Assembly: GCA_030544215.1 (NCBI GenBank)
Contig: JARZZO010000011.1
Location: 40,143,001 to 40,207,000, forward strand
Length of the DNA stretch: 64,000 nucleotides
From: Zantedeschia hybrid cultivar
Lineage: Eukaryota > Streptophyta > Magnoliopsida > Alismatales > Araceae
Direction: 5' to 3'
This document shows, piece by piece, positions 45,629 to 55,729 of the stretch. Each line of letters starts with the position of its first letter. The first letter of the stretch is position 1. The notes beneath the pieces were generated by a model. The model was not told where the DNA came from. It searched no databases and saw nothing but the letters and a program-made list of their open reading frames with translations. Position numbers and translations under genes: made by a program.

Positions 45629-46674
45629 TTTGTGTACGAAAGCAGGGCACTGAGGTTTGAATAAGGAAGGAGTGAATTCTCTCTATTGAATGAGAATACC
45701 AACAATCAAGGGGCAAGTCAGAAGGCCAGGACAAGACCCCCAAAGCAAGAAGAAAAGGGAAAGGGTCTACGATAAGACACATCCGAAGAAAGACCCGAAG
45801 GCTGAAGGGGGAGTTTTGAGTGGCATTACTTGTTTTGAGAAAGTGTGATTGTTCCATAGCAGATGGAATGTTGATCTTTTTTTATTCTGGGTGAGAAGAA
45901 TCACATGGAGGGGTTGTGTTGTTTGTGTCTTTTTATCTATTCTAAAGTGAAGGAAAGGAAGCAGCCCAGAATGAGGCACTTCCAGATCAGAGGCATCATG
46001 TTGAGGAGTGGCTACCGCATCAGCCTGCATTACTATCGGGAGCACAGGTGCAGAAGTGTGGTGTACTTTTTGAGTTCCTTTATTGAGGAGTTGCTTTTGT
46101 TGGTGTCTTTTGGAGTGTCACTCCCACGCCCGGTCTTGATACATAGGGTTAAATAAAGAATCTATCTTGTTGTCTCAGGCTCAAAAAGACCTACTCCTCC
46201 AAGATATATCTTGATTTCCCTGTCATTTTGTATATGCACTAACTAGATAGCTAGTTCGAGAAGCTAGCAAGTCAGTAGTTTCTCTATTATCGGTAGGACT
46301 TGAAGCATTTTTGAAGTAAGCGAGTGACGCGCTTCCGTCCTTTCCTTTTAGATCCTCATCTCCAAGCAAGTAGTCTGAAAGCTCGTCTGTCAGCAAGTTT
46401 GAAGTTAAGGCATTCCATCGGGTTTCCAGCTAGTTCAGATAGTTCTGTGAAGCAGTAGTCCTGTTAGCAGTAGGCCTCGTTGGATAAGTTATATGAGTTA
46501 AGTAAGCCAGTGACTTTCTTTTAGCTGTAGGCATGCCAAGCGAGTGGAATAAATGCAACAAGTAAACGTAAAATAATCCATATCCATCCCTAAAAAACTA
46601 ACGAATTAAAACGAAACTGGCTTAAAGCACTACAGCTAACAGCTCATCAATCAATAAAGGAACTGGTATATATC
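45629..46674. other. Mitochondrial-type spacer, no gene recognised
   Basis: About 1 kb. Overlapping frames on both strands (45579-45857 and 45767-46045 minus, 45905-46156 plus) match nothing I know. Confidence 0.45.
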
Positions 46675-46679
46675 GTTCT

Positions 46680-47480
46680 TGATGAGGCAGAATCCGATTC
46701 GGCCCATTAAAACAAGCCCAAGCCCAGTTCAGCCCAGCAGCAGCAGTGGAAGGCTTTCAGGAAGCCTTCGGCCCATCAGCGGCCCAACAGCCTTCGGCCC
46801 ATAAGTGGCACAGTAGCCCTCGGCCCAGCAGGCTTTGGCCCATCAGCGGCCCAACTCCCTTCGGCCCGATAGCCGTGTCCGGCCCACTCCGGTGGAGGAC
46901 TAGGCACTATGGCGGTTTACCAGTAAGCCCGGAACATAGTCCTATATCGGCTACCACCGTTAACCATTCGTTATCCTCCGCTATAAATACCCCGCTATTT
47001 ATTGCCAAAGGTATGTCTCCGAGACCCTCAAGGACTATAGTCCAAAAAGCATTAAAGCTATTCTTTGCCTTCTGAATCGAATCATCTTCAGGAGCTAACT
47101 TGACCGTCGGAGGGGGTTCTTTAGGGCCGAAGCCCGGGACTCCTGCTGACCGGTTTCTTCTTCTTTCCCTCCTGCAGGAGTTCGGTTAGAATCATCGCCG
47201 ACCTCCCCGAGTCGGTCTCGGCCGCCGACCTCGGATTTCTCTCTCCGGTCTCGACGCCTTGCGCCAGCTGCCTCCCCGACTGAAGGAGTCTCGGCCCCAC
47301 CGTCCGAAGGCAAGCCAACGTCCGAACGAGCGACCCTCGGCCTCGGATCCTCAACCCCGCCTTTGCGACCGCCGCCTTCCGGATCCCCGCCGGGCCTCTT
47401 GCACCGATCCGACCCAGCTCCGGATCCATAACTTCGGATTCCAGCTTCGGAATCCGGTCGTGATAGCTTCGGCTACATCA
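46680..47480 (+). mobile_element. Solo Tat-type LTR
   Basis: 801 bp, TGATGAGGCAGAATCC...GGCTACATCA, flanked by GTTCT (46675-46679 and 47481-47485). TATAAATA is at 46982. Its terminal GGCTACATCA and several U5 changes match the LTR at 59948-60672 better than that of the 9809 element, indicating two subfamilies. Confidence 0.93.
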
Positions 47481-47886
47481 GTTCTAGAGCTACTAAAGTT
47501 GCTCTCTCACTAACTTCTGGGGATGGATACCGTGTTGACTAAGTCAAAGAAACAAGGGAAGAGATATGAGAGTGCTGAAACCGAGTCAGACTGGCCCCTA
47601 TTAATACAGTGAGAAGCTAGTGTAAAAAGCAAAGAGATAGAAGGCTAGGCAACGAATCCCTAACCTACGTCACTGACAACCATTCCTGTGGCTAACGAAG
47701 AAAACTGCTTCCGATGCAACTATTTTGGATAGTGTTTCCGTGAGCTAAAGAGAAAAGAAAGAAGACGAGCTGGCACCGTAGATTCATAGCTTTCGAGCAG
47801 GACTAACGAAGATAACGAACTTGATAACTATGATAACTATACTACTCCTCGCCTCTGCTAGTAGGATGACCAGCAACCTTACTAAT

Positions 47887-47917
47887 TGACCAATCTTCAC
47901 ATTGTCACATTGGTCAA
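47887..47917 (+). repeat. 31-bp inverted repeat, copy 1
   Basis: TGACCAATCTTCACATTGTC followed by ACATTGGTCAA; the exact reverse complement is at 50352-50382. The unit is itself a weak hairpin (TGACCAAT...ATTGGTCA). Confidence 0.85.
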
Positions 47918-48631
47918 TTGAGATTGGTCAATGGGGGAGTGCTATCTACAATGCAATTGCCCCCGATTCGAACCCTACTGTGAATGACCTATCATTGCCC
48001 GAAATTCTCGTCTTAGTTCGATACCTTTCAAGTACAGGAAAGTGGTCATCCCATCCCCCGGATCCATCTGGCTGCCCAAAGACAGTTGCAGCTACTGTAT
48101 CATCTCCTTTCCTCTCCACTATCTCGCAGTTAACGGATTCTAGCTTGGATTATGATTCTTCTTCATCCAATTCATTCAAAAAATCAAGCAAGGGCAAGAG
48201 CGCTATTCACATCCCTATTCTCTAATCTTGAAATAACGTAAAAGAGGTAAGTTAGCGCATCTCTTGACAGTTCAAGATCTTCGAGAAAAGCTGACGGAGT
48301 GCTACTATAGCTCCGAAATGGATTGCTGTTTCAAACAGCTAAAGCCGAGTTCTCGATCAAGTCTGTCTTCTCCCTATGAACGAAAGAAAATGATCAAAGC
48401 TAGTGAATTCAAATTCAAATCTCTTTCTAAAGCTGGTACCTACAACACTGTCTTTAAATCCCTAGTCTTCTATGAGTCAACCCCCGAATATAAAGACCTA
48501 AAGTCTGCTTATGTAATCACCTTTGAAACTGGTGCTTATCCAGGATCGGGATCCAGCGCTAAGGCCCCTTCTACCGAAGCGTCCTCAAATCAAAATCAAA
48601 ATATAGTGTTTTAATTTATATTTAAAAAATT

Positions 48632-48752
48632 ATGCCTGTAGGTGTACCAAAAATCCCTTATATTTGTCATCCAAGATATTGATGGCAAGGAAGATGAAAC
48701 TTGGGTTGAGATATTTGACATTCTTTCTAGAGAAAGAATACTCCCATAGGCC
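48632..48752 (+). pseudogene. clpP: Second clpP 5' fragment inside the mitochondrial block
   Basis: It begins ATGCCTGTAGGTGTACCAAA (MPVGVPKIPY) and, after small indels, gives DETWVEIFDILSRERILP, parallel to MPVGVPKVPF...DATWVDLFNRLSRERVLF at 27548. It too runs across the position of clpP intron 1 without an intron. Homology stops after about 120 bp. It is a plastid-derived fragment, either from an older mitochondrial plastid insert or from a separate transfer. Confidence 0.8.
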
Positions 48753-49141
48753 AAATGCTCTGAAGTTGGAAGATGTGGACGAGCGCCTGAAATGAGTTGC
48801 TTCTTCTTTTAAGGTAGTTTCCGCCACGGGCTCTGACTCCCACTACGGCGGGTTGTATAAAGAAGGGCTATGCTTGTCCGATGAGGAGGATTGATTCCAA
48901 CCCTTCCTTTCTTTGTTCGATCTACTGCTTTCCTTAGACTGAACACCCATCCCATCTTGATTGGACACAGTTATAGATCGACTCAACCAGCCAGAAGGAT
49001 TTTTAGCCAAAGCTTCGTGGTCCACTCAATCAGCTCGGCCTGGCTGACTTTAGCTCACCTTGCTGGATCGACTCGGAAACATCTACTCATATCTCGATTT
49101 CGGGTCTTGAGCCAAGGGTTCGGGTATTCTTAAGACAGGAT

Positions 49142-49173
49142 AGGGACGAAGTGACTCGATTGAAAGGAGAGGG
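49142..49173 (-). repeat. Dispersed ~30-bp repeat, single copy
   Basis: Minus strand reads CCCTCTCCTTTCAATCGAGT then CACTTCGTCCC. Same family as 32145-32236 and 54099-54130. Confidence 0.85.
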
Positions 49174-50351
49174 ACGAACGAACGGAGAGGAAAGTAATCA
49201 ATCAATCTATAGGTCATCAATCAATGACTTGTTCGATTGCAATCAAGGAGAATTTCATTAGCGCAGTGAAAGGAAAAGAGGTCTATAGCTTTCACGTGTC
49301 GAGAGGGAGAATTTAGCTTTAGCAAGTACTACTCCTATGTTGTCGGATAGGATAACCGAGGATGCTATTTTCGCTCTTGGAGTAAGAAAAGTATGTTTGA
49401 ATGAAAGGTGCGTAGCGGTGAAGTTGAAGTCAAGATATTCCAGCAGGGTACGGTCTTCTCTCTTTCCTGAAGAATCCGGAATTTCCTTTCTTCATACCAA
49501 TTTCAGGCTTTTCCTAGAATAGGTTAAGGGCCTTAAACCTTTCTGCTTTCATTCAACTAATAAGGCATTTGACTAAGTGGCAAAGAGGTGGTATCTTATA
49601 GCATTTAGGAAGTTATATAGAGAACTGCCCTAGCTATAGTCCGTATCTTAGAACTATCTAGATTCAGTGGGTCTAGAGTGAGTGGCCGACTCAGTTGCCT
49701 TTTATTCAACTGTTAGATGAAGTGCCAAGCCAAGTCTTTCTTTTATAAGTAAGAGAATCGAGGCGCGATATTTAGAAATTAGCCATAGAGTCAAAGCGTA
49801 TTAGCGGTTTGATTCTTTTCTGCTTGGGCAGATTGCTTTGAGTAGCTAAAATCATAGAGCGAGGAAAATCCTAAGTCTCAATGAAGTCAACAGATTTGGA
49901 TTAGCTCAAAGGCTCTGGACGGGCTAAGCTTGCTGGCAGCGAGATAGATGGCTTTGTAGCCGGAGTAGAAAGAATAAAAAAAGGGGCTATTGTCACAACG
50001 TCTTCGTAAGGCTGAATAGCCGAGCGTAGTCAAGGTCAAGTTGTTCCCCTGGTAAATGGGATTCGACTTGACTTTGAAGATGGGGGATTTCCTTTTGATG
50101 GCGGTGTGATCCTATCTACTGCTCTTCTTTACGAATCAGTTTCATCCCTTTTCAGGTGCAGATGAATAAGCGCAAGGCAAGAAAGACCCAACCCAGCTCA
50201 AGGTGCAATCCAAGCAAAGTGGGAAGATCTCCTACTTTGACCTCTTGACTCTTACAACAGTCTTCCACTAAAGTATACTGATTTATGAGTTATTCTATTA
50301 TCCCTCCCTCTTTCGTTTGCCCTTCTTCTGACCTTTTGGTGGCCTGACCGG

Positions 50352-50382
50352 TTGACCAATGTGACAATGTGAAGATTGGTCA
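50352..50382 (-). repeat. 31-bp inverted repeat, copy 2
   Basis: Exact reverse complement of 47887-47917; the copies are about 2.4 kb apart. Confidence 0.85.
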
Positions 50383-51035
50383 GCATGGTCAGTTGCTGAA
50401 TGAAAGTAATGAAATTGCCTAGTGAAATAGCATTAGAAGCAGTTTCCCTTTGGTCTGAAGGAGATGCAGTGACAGTCTCTTTCATTATTGCGTAGAAGAA
50501 GAAAGCTAATTCACTCTCTTGGAGAACGGCTGATAATGATCAATCAGTAGCAAGTTTCTTCAACCCCGCGGCCTAGGCATTGAAGTGAAGGCTCCTTTCT
50601 CCATATGCTTCTTATTCAAAAATCATGGCTCAAGAGGCTGATTCCCCATCCTTTTCTGACATACGTTGGATAGCTTAGCTCAGTATCACCACCAGGCGCA
50701 AGCGCCCTTCGCTTCGCTCGCACATCACATCCGATCCAACCATCACCAATTCCTTACTTCGAAGCATAGTCCGAACCTGTCATCCATGAATTCATTCTTT
50801 CTCACCGCAGCCATCCCTAAAATCAAAACTCATAGTTGATCTTCTTGATCACTGCTGCTCCGAATTCCTAAACTTGGCAAATTGCGGAACCTCCGCCGAA
50901 AGCTCGGCTTCTGTCTTTTCGAGGCGTTTGAACTCTACTTTTTGATATGCCCGAAAAAGGAAGGTGGGGAAGAGGAATCAATGATGAATCCAGGAAAGGC
51001 GAAGTCGCTTGCGTGAGGAGAATGCTTGTCTCTTT

Positions 51036-51332
51036 ATGTTAGAAGGTGCAAAATCAATAGGTGCCGGAGCTGCTACAATTGCTGTTGGTATTGGAAATGT
51101 CTTCAGTTCTTCGATTCATTCCATGGCACGGAATCTATCATTGGCTAAACAAGAATTTGGTTATGCCTTTCACAAGTTCAATCTTTTTTTCTTTTTTCGG
51201 CTTTTTCGTATTCTTGTTTTAGGTTTCTGCATGTTAAGAGTGCTTATGCTCATTTATTTTTCTTTTTTGAGTTTACATTCGATCTCTTTAATCTCCCCTG
51301 TGATGGCGTTTTTGATCTCATTCGTGTTCTAA
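51036..51332 (+). pseudogene. atp9: atp9-like chimeric ORF
   Basis: ATP9 is the c-subunit of the mitochondrial ATP synthase ring, normally about 74 residues with two membrane helices. ATG 51036 gives MLEGAKSIGAGAATIA, then VGIGNVFSS; five residues (LAGAA) of helix 1 are deleted. RNLSLAKQEFGYA follows, then about 133 bp of foreign T-rich sequence (51168-51300; FNLFFFFRLFRILVLGF...). The authentic ending MAFLISFVF then comes in frame at the normal stop. The second helix, with its conserved acidic proton-binding residue, is replaced by a different hydrophobic segment. The frame stays open over 98 codons but cannot serve as a c-subunit. Confidence 0.85.
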
Positions 51333-51475
51333 AATCAAGCTATTCTCGGTAGAAGACGAGGCCCTGTTACAGCCATTGACCGGAGGAGGTAAGTGAGTCG
51401 GGCCCCTCACCTTTTTACAGAAATGTTTACAGACTCAAATTTGAATTTCTCTGACTGACATTCCACATTCCCGAA

Positions 51476-51778
51476 ACGGATCCTATTAAATATTTTACAT
51501 TTTTGATGATCATCTCTATTTTAGGTATTCGGGGAATCCTCCTTAATAGACGAAATATTCCTATTATCTCAATGCCAATTGAATCAATGTTATTAGCAGT
51601 GAATTCGAACTTTTTGGTATTTTCCGTTTCTTTGGATGATATGATGGGTCAATCATTTGCTTCATTAGTTCCAACAATGGCAGCTGCGGAATCTGCTATT
51701 GGGTCAGCCATTTTCGTTATTACTTTTCGAGTCCAAGGGACTATTGCTGTAGATGCATTCAAGGTTAAACATAACTAA
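51476..51778 (+). CDS. nad4L: nad4L, NADH dehydrogenase subunit 4L (probably a decayed nuclear copy)
   Basis: NAD4L is a small membrane subunit of respiratory complex I. The frame starts at ACG 51476, which in many plants is edited to AUG (DPIKYFTFLMIISILGI), and is open to TAA 51776-51778: 100 codons, the normal length. Recognisable blocks are RGILLNRRNIPI, FLVFSVSLDDMMGQ, AAAESAIGSAIFVI and FRVQGTIAVDAF. Several Ser codons (SMPIES, SFASLVPT) sit where the protein has Leu, consistent with C-to-U editing sites. The last residues (KVKHN) differ from the usual FINSIQG-like end. It lies just upstream of atp4, the conserved angiosperm order. The frame is intact; expression is doubtful in a nuclear setting. 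Confidence 0.85.
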   Translation, partial: TDPIKYFTFLMIISILGIRGILLNRRNIPIISMPIESMLLAVNSNFLVFSVSLDDMMGQSFASLVPTMAAAESAIGSAIFVITFRVQGTIAVDAFKVKHN

Positions 51779-51985
51779 AGGAGAGTTACCAAATACGAAG
51801 CCCTTTCGTTCTTTTCTTTTTTTTAGCAGGGAGAAAAAAGATTTTTTAAGGTAGCATGTGTTCAAAATTCAATCGTCGTCAGGGGCAGGGCCTTTCTCGC
51901 TGAGCGAGCGCATCCGATTCTATAATCCTATCCTACACAACTTCCCGTTGAGTTGCTGAAAGATAGATACTGATAACGTTTCTAA

Positions 51986-52562
51986 ATGAAATTGAGTTCA
52001 ACGGATATAAAGGATAGAAAAATGCTATTTGCTGCTATTCCATCTATTTGTGCATCAAGTCCGCAAAAGATCTCAATCTATAATGAAGAAATGATAGTAG
52101 CTCGTTGTTGGCTTTCTCATATTCAGTCAGAAGAGTTTAGGTAAGACTTTCAAAGTCACTCTCGACGGGAGAATGGAGTCTATTTAGGAAGAATTGCAGC
52201 AATTCTCCAATCCTAACGAAGTCGTTCCTCCGGAATCCAATGAACAACAATGGTTACTTAGGATCAGCTTGCGAATTTGTGGCACCATAGTAGAATCATT
52301 ACCAACGGCACGTTGTACGCCTAAGTGCGAAAAGACAGTGCAAGCTTTGTTATGCCGAAACCTAAATGTTAAATCAGCAACACTTCTAAATGCCACTTCT
52401 TCTCATCGCATCCGTCTTCAGGACGATATAGTCACAGGTTTTCACTTCTCAGTGAGTGAAAGATTTGTTCTCGGGTGTACGTTGAAAGCTTCTATCGTAG
52501 AACTCATTCGAGAGGGCTTGGTAGTCTTAAGAAGGGTTCGGGTGGGGGGTTCTCTTTTTTAA
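51986..52562 (+). pseudogene. atp4: atp4 (orf25), ATP synthase subunit b, frameshifted
   Basis: Subunit b of the mitochondrial ATP synthase peripheral stalk. It starts at ATG 51986 (MKLSSTDIKDRKMLFAAIPS, NEEMIVARCWL), then loses frame around 52130-52142, where the family has the FxRKSLGKTFKVTLDGR block. GKTFKVTLDGR is present in another frame and runs into TAG at 52184 (Gln in the family). From ELQQFSNPNEVVPPESNEQQ to the end (CEKTVQALLCRNLNVKSATL, GFHFSVSERF, RVGGSLF) it is intact. One frameshift plus one stop make it a pseudogene. It is 207 bp downstream of nad4L. Confidence 0.93.
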
Positions 52563-52772
52563 GAATAAGGAAGAGGAATAGAATCTCATTAATGTGTTCT
52601 TGCTAACATAAGAGCGGATCCAATACGCTTTCTCAGAAAATCGCAGCTACCACCTGCCAACCATCAATTTCACATAATTGATTGTAGACCCTAGCAATCG
52701 AGCGAGACATTAGGCTAATAAATAGCAGATGGATATAGTATAGAATTTGAATTTCTTTAGGAGCGAATAGTT

Positions 52773-53914
52773 GTGCTTATGATAACTGGAGGAAGAACTC
52801 ATCCCATGTTTCCACTACATTTTCACGCCTCACAATCTTCAGTTTTACGTTTACGTAAATTTGTGTATTCATTTTTGATCCTGTTAATAGTTATACTACT
52901 ACTTTCTTATTTGACTTGGATTTTAGCCATTCCCTTTCAAGCCCTACTTGCAAAGGCTGGTGTTTCTCTGGTGGGTCGAGCCCTCTCCTTCTTTCTGATC
53001 AAGATGGGGTGCTCCGGTGGTCTGGCCTTAGCCATTGGGGTTTCTACTAGGGCCCTCTTCACTAGCGAGGCACCTGTGGCCCTACTTCACTTTATGAATC
53101 CAGACGGAAGTTCTGCCGCGGCAAGCTCTACCTTGTGGATGGGGAATATGGTCCGGGCTCCTAGTCCCGGGGCATCGGTTGAAGTTTCTGAAATATCGAA
53201 AACGGAGCCTCAGAGCACGGCAGTGAATCCGCCGATCCAGCAGGCGAATCCTCTTCTATCCCACAAGTTATAGAGGTGGACGAAGTTCCCCAAGAATCAA
53301 TTTGGGCGGCTCTGGATAGGGGGAACGTTGTCCCCAGTATAGTGAGGAATCTCAGCTAAGAAAGCTCGTTACGTCAACGGCTAAATGCCTTCGAAAACGA
53401 GGAGTCCATCCTACTCACGAGACAGAATAAAACGGACTACTGGGCATCAGTCCAAATGAGTTTGGGGGGAGCTGCCAGCCAGCGAGAATATAATGGGAAA
53501 CTCGATTTCGAGAATGGGGATCTCGAGATGAGGGAGTTCAAACTCAAATGTATGTCTCTTTTGAGAAAGGAACTCTCTTGACATCCAAATTTGATCCCAA
53601 GATCTATCTATGGAAATCCCGAAGAAGTTGTTTTCTCATATCTAGAGGATATGAGGGCGGATTTGGTGGATCGAGTGCATGCTGACAATGGAGAGACGAA
53701 AGGGCCCACTATATTGAGGGGCAGCTTTGTCCGGTCGTCGACATACTTGAAAGGGATAAGCTCCGCAGGATTGCTGAGGATCTCCGCAAGAAGGTATAAA
53801 ATCCCTTATTTCACCGAATTTGCGAAAGAATATTTATCGTCTAATTCTGTACAGAAAGGAGTGAAAGATTCGTCGGCGCACGGAAAGTCAGCCGCTTCTT
53901 TCCCGAAATTGTAA
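52773..53914 (+). pseudogene. Chimeric mitochondrial ORF: rpl5 leader fused to a membrane-anchored unknown protein
   Basis: From the ATG at 52779 the frame is open to TAG 53271-53273 (about 164 codons). Bases 52774-52824 nearly repeat the sequence at the rpl5 start (53951-53999), giving MFPLHFH. A strongly hydrophobic segment follows (SFLILLIVILLLSYLTWILA), then a Gly/Ala-rich part (MGCSGGLALAIGV) and MNPDGSSAAASS. Past the stop, in other frames, VPQESIWAALDRGN, SILLTRQNKTDYWASVQMSL and NPEEVVFSYLEDM continue to about 53914. From memory these resemble a hypothetical ORF family spread in angiosperm mitochondrial genomes; I give no name. Fusion of a ribosomal gene start with a membrane segment is the architecture of sterility-associated ORFs, but nothing here shows such a role. 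Confidence 0.6.
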
Positions 53915-53979
53915 TGTAGAGGCAACCTATTATCCCGCGGATAGAAAACAGTGCTTATGATAACCGAAGAACTCATCCC

Positions 53980-54546
53980 ATGTTTTCACTCCATTTTCAT
54001 TACGAAGATGTATCACGTCAAGATCCGTTGCTCAAACCGAATCATGCCAACATTATGGAAGTTCCTGGATTGTGTGAAATAAGATTAGTACCAAAGGACC
54101 CTCTCCTTTCAGTCGAGTCACTTCATCCTTCTTCTTTCATAATCAAAAATGGAAAATTGGCTATGGAGATTCCGTGCGGTCAGAGATTCATACAGCCACA
54201 AAGAGGCCCCAAAACGGGAAAGTCGTTTCGATCCAATCCATTCCTAGGGTCCGAAAAAGATACTGGATATGTCAGTGACTTTGCACGACAAAGCACTCTC
54301 CGAGGGCATGGAATGTCACATTTTTTGGTCATAATCTCGACAGTAATGTCTCTGTTAGATTCTCCGGTCGAAATACGGGAAAACCCCATTCAATTCTCGA
54401 TGGAAACGGAGTTTTGCAAATTCTCCCCGGAACTGGAAGATCATTTCGAGATCTTCGAGCATATTCGAGGGTTCAATGTGACTATTGTCACTTCGGCCAA
54501 GACAAAAGATGAGACTTTACCACCGTGGGCTTTTTGCAAAAGATGA
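53980..54546 (+). CDS. rpl5: rpl5, mitochondrial ribosomal protein L5 with an inserted repeat
   Basis: Large-subunit ribosomal protein; first gene of the conserved rpl5-rps14-cob cluster. The ATG at 53980 matches the family start (MFSLHFHYEDVSRQDPLLK). The frame is open for 188 codons with EVPGLCEIR, FIIKNGKLAMEIPCGQ, GKSFRSNPFLGS, RQSTLRGHGMS, MSLLDSPVEIREN and HFEIFEHIRGFNVTIVTSA. Two oddities are visible. A 27-bp net insertion at 54099-54130 replaces the usual APYD with DPLLSVESLHPSS, and it is a copy of the dispersed repeat. The C-terminus ends early (PWAFCKR) through a small indel. The frame has survived, but function is doubtful. Confidence 0.92.
   Translation: MFSLHFHYEDVSRQDPLLKPNHANIMEVPGLCEIRLVPKDPLLSVESLHPSSFIIKNGKLAMEIPCGQRFIQPQRGPKTGKSFRSNPFLGSEKDTGYVSDFARQSTLRGHGMSHFLVIISTVMSLLDSPVEIRENPIQFSMETEFCKFSPELEDHFEIFEHIRGFNVTIVTSAKTKDETLPPWAFCKR
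54099..54130 (+). repeat. Dispersed ~30-bp repeat inside rpl5
   Basis: CCCTCTCCTTTCAGTCGAGT followed by CACTTCATCCTT, the same motif as at 32145-32236 and 49142-49173. It adds nine codons to rpl5 without breaking the frame. Confidence 0.85.
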
Positions 54547-54563
54547 GGGGGAAAGTCAGTAAG

Positions 54564-54863
54564 ATGTCAGAGAAGCAAAATATACGAGATCACAAACGTA
54601 GATTGCTCGCGGCTAAATATGAATTGAGGCGAAAGCTTTATAAATTTGTAAAGATCCCGATCTTCTGTCTGATATGCGGGACAAACATTGTTATAAGTTG
54701 TCCAAGTTGCCAAGAAAGAGTTCCTTTGCACGAGTAAGAAACCGATGTATTTCCACAGGTCGCCCTCGTTCCGTAGTTGAGTTCTTTTGTATTTCTCCTA
54801 TCAGTTTTTCGTAGAGTAGCATCTCTAGGTCCTTTGATGGGCATAAATCAATTGTCTTGGTAG
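54564..54863 (+). pseudogene. rps14: rps14, mitochondrial ribosomal protein S14, frameshifted
   Basis: Begins MSEKQNIRDHKRRLLAAKYELRRKLYK at 54564, 17 bp after rpl5. A base loss then shifts the frame and ends it after 58 codons. In the other frame FARVRNRC and TGRPRS continue, with a second shift before the family's end (54861-54863). Broken rps14 copies between rpl5 and cob are common in flowering plants, the active gene having moved to the nucleus, so this one may already have been dead in the mitochondrion. Confidence 0.93.
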
Positions 54864-55729
54864 CAACCCCCAAACCCAATAGAACAAAGGTTAGCTCTGC
54901 AGCTGGTCAGGGTTGTAGGTCCCATCTGGCTCCGGACCGAAAGAAAAGATCTAACGGACTCGGATTGGAGATGCTAACTAGATGGGAATCGAAGTGGGGG
55001 ACCTCTCTACCGCACCTGTCTCCCCAGACATAGACTATGGGTAGTACTCTTAGAAAGATAGAAGATCACCGCGTGAACAACATATTAAGTTACGAATGTC
55101 ACTCCCGAGGGATCTCAAATTATTCTTAAATTCGTAAGTTGTTCATGTTCACGCCGAAGTTCGGAGGTTGTTCCCACCATTGAAGTCTTAGTCTGGGTGT
55201 GGGCCAGCAACAAAAAAGGGCCTTCCGAATGATAAAGACAAAAAAGTTATTCGTTTCGTTGGTAGAACCAACGCCAATATCATATTGATTCTCTCTTGTC
55301 CAATAAGAGTTTCCGAGAGTGACTTTCTGAAATTCTCTCCTTTCCAAAACTCCACAAGGCGGGCAAAAAGAGTAATAGGACAACAAGCAAAGAGTGTTGC
55401 TTTCATTTTAGTTCTTTCTTTGTTTTGAAATCGACGTTCCGGGTTTGCACGCATGCAAAACTTATGAGTGAAAGGAGTTCCTTACTTATCTTTCATAGGT
55501 TTCTTAATTCGCCTTAAGAAACGGGCAGTTTGATGTTTTTCGAATGAGTTCGTCGAGAATCAACCAAATGACAAATCTGTAGCCCAGGTGATTCACTGCC
55601 TCCCTCTCGCCAAAATGAAATGGGATGAATCTTCTCATGCAGCTTTTTGATTGATTCAGGGCGCAGCGAAGCCAAATTCCATCCAGGGTAAATAAGGGGG
55701 AACAGGAGTTGTCACGATAGAAAAGAGAA
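54864..55729. other. rps14-cob spacer
   Basis: 866 bp of mitochondrial spacer. Minus-strand frames at 55126-55454 and 55504-55782 overlap each other or cob and are not supported. Confidence 0.6.

Larger units (their letters stand above)
47486..51035. other. Mitochondrial-type DNA with two small unknown ORFs and a clpP fragment
   Basis: Mostly spacer. Two adjacent plus-strand frames, 47902-48225 (107 codons; a PEILVLVRYLSSTGKW segment, Ser-rich end) and 48264-48614 (116 codons; KKMIKASEFKFKSLSKAG), might be hypothetical ORFs. I recognise neither and cannot exclude chance. The clpP-like piece and a repeat pair are listed separately. Confidence 0.45.

Noticed and set aside
46746..47075. 109-codon frame in the solo LTR at 46680
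   Set aside because: It translates the LTR minisatellite (Ala/Pro/Ser); no start context and not conserved in frame between LTR copies.
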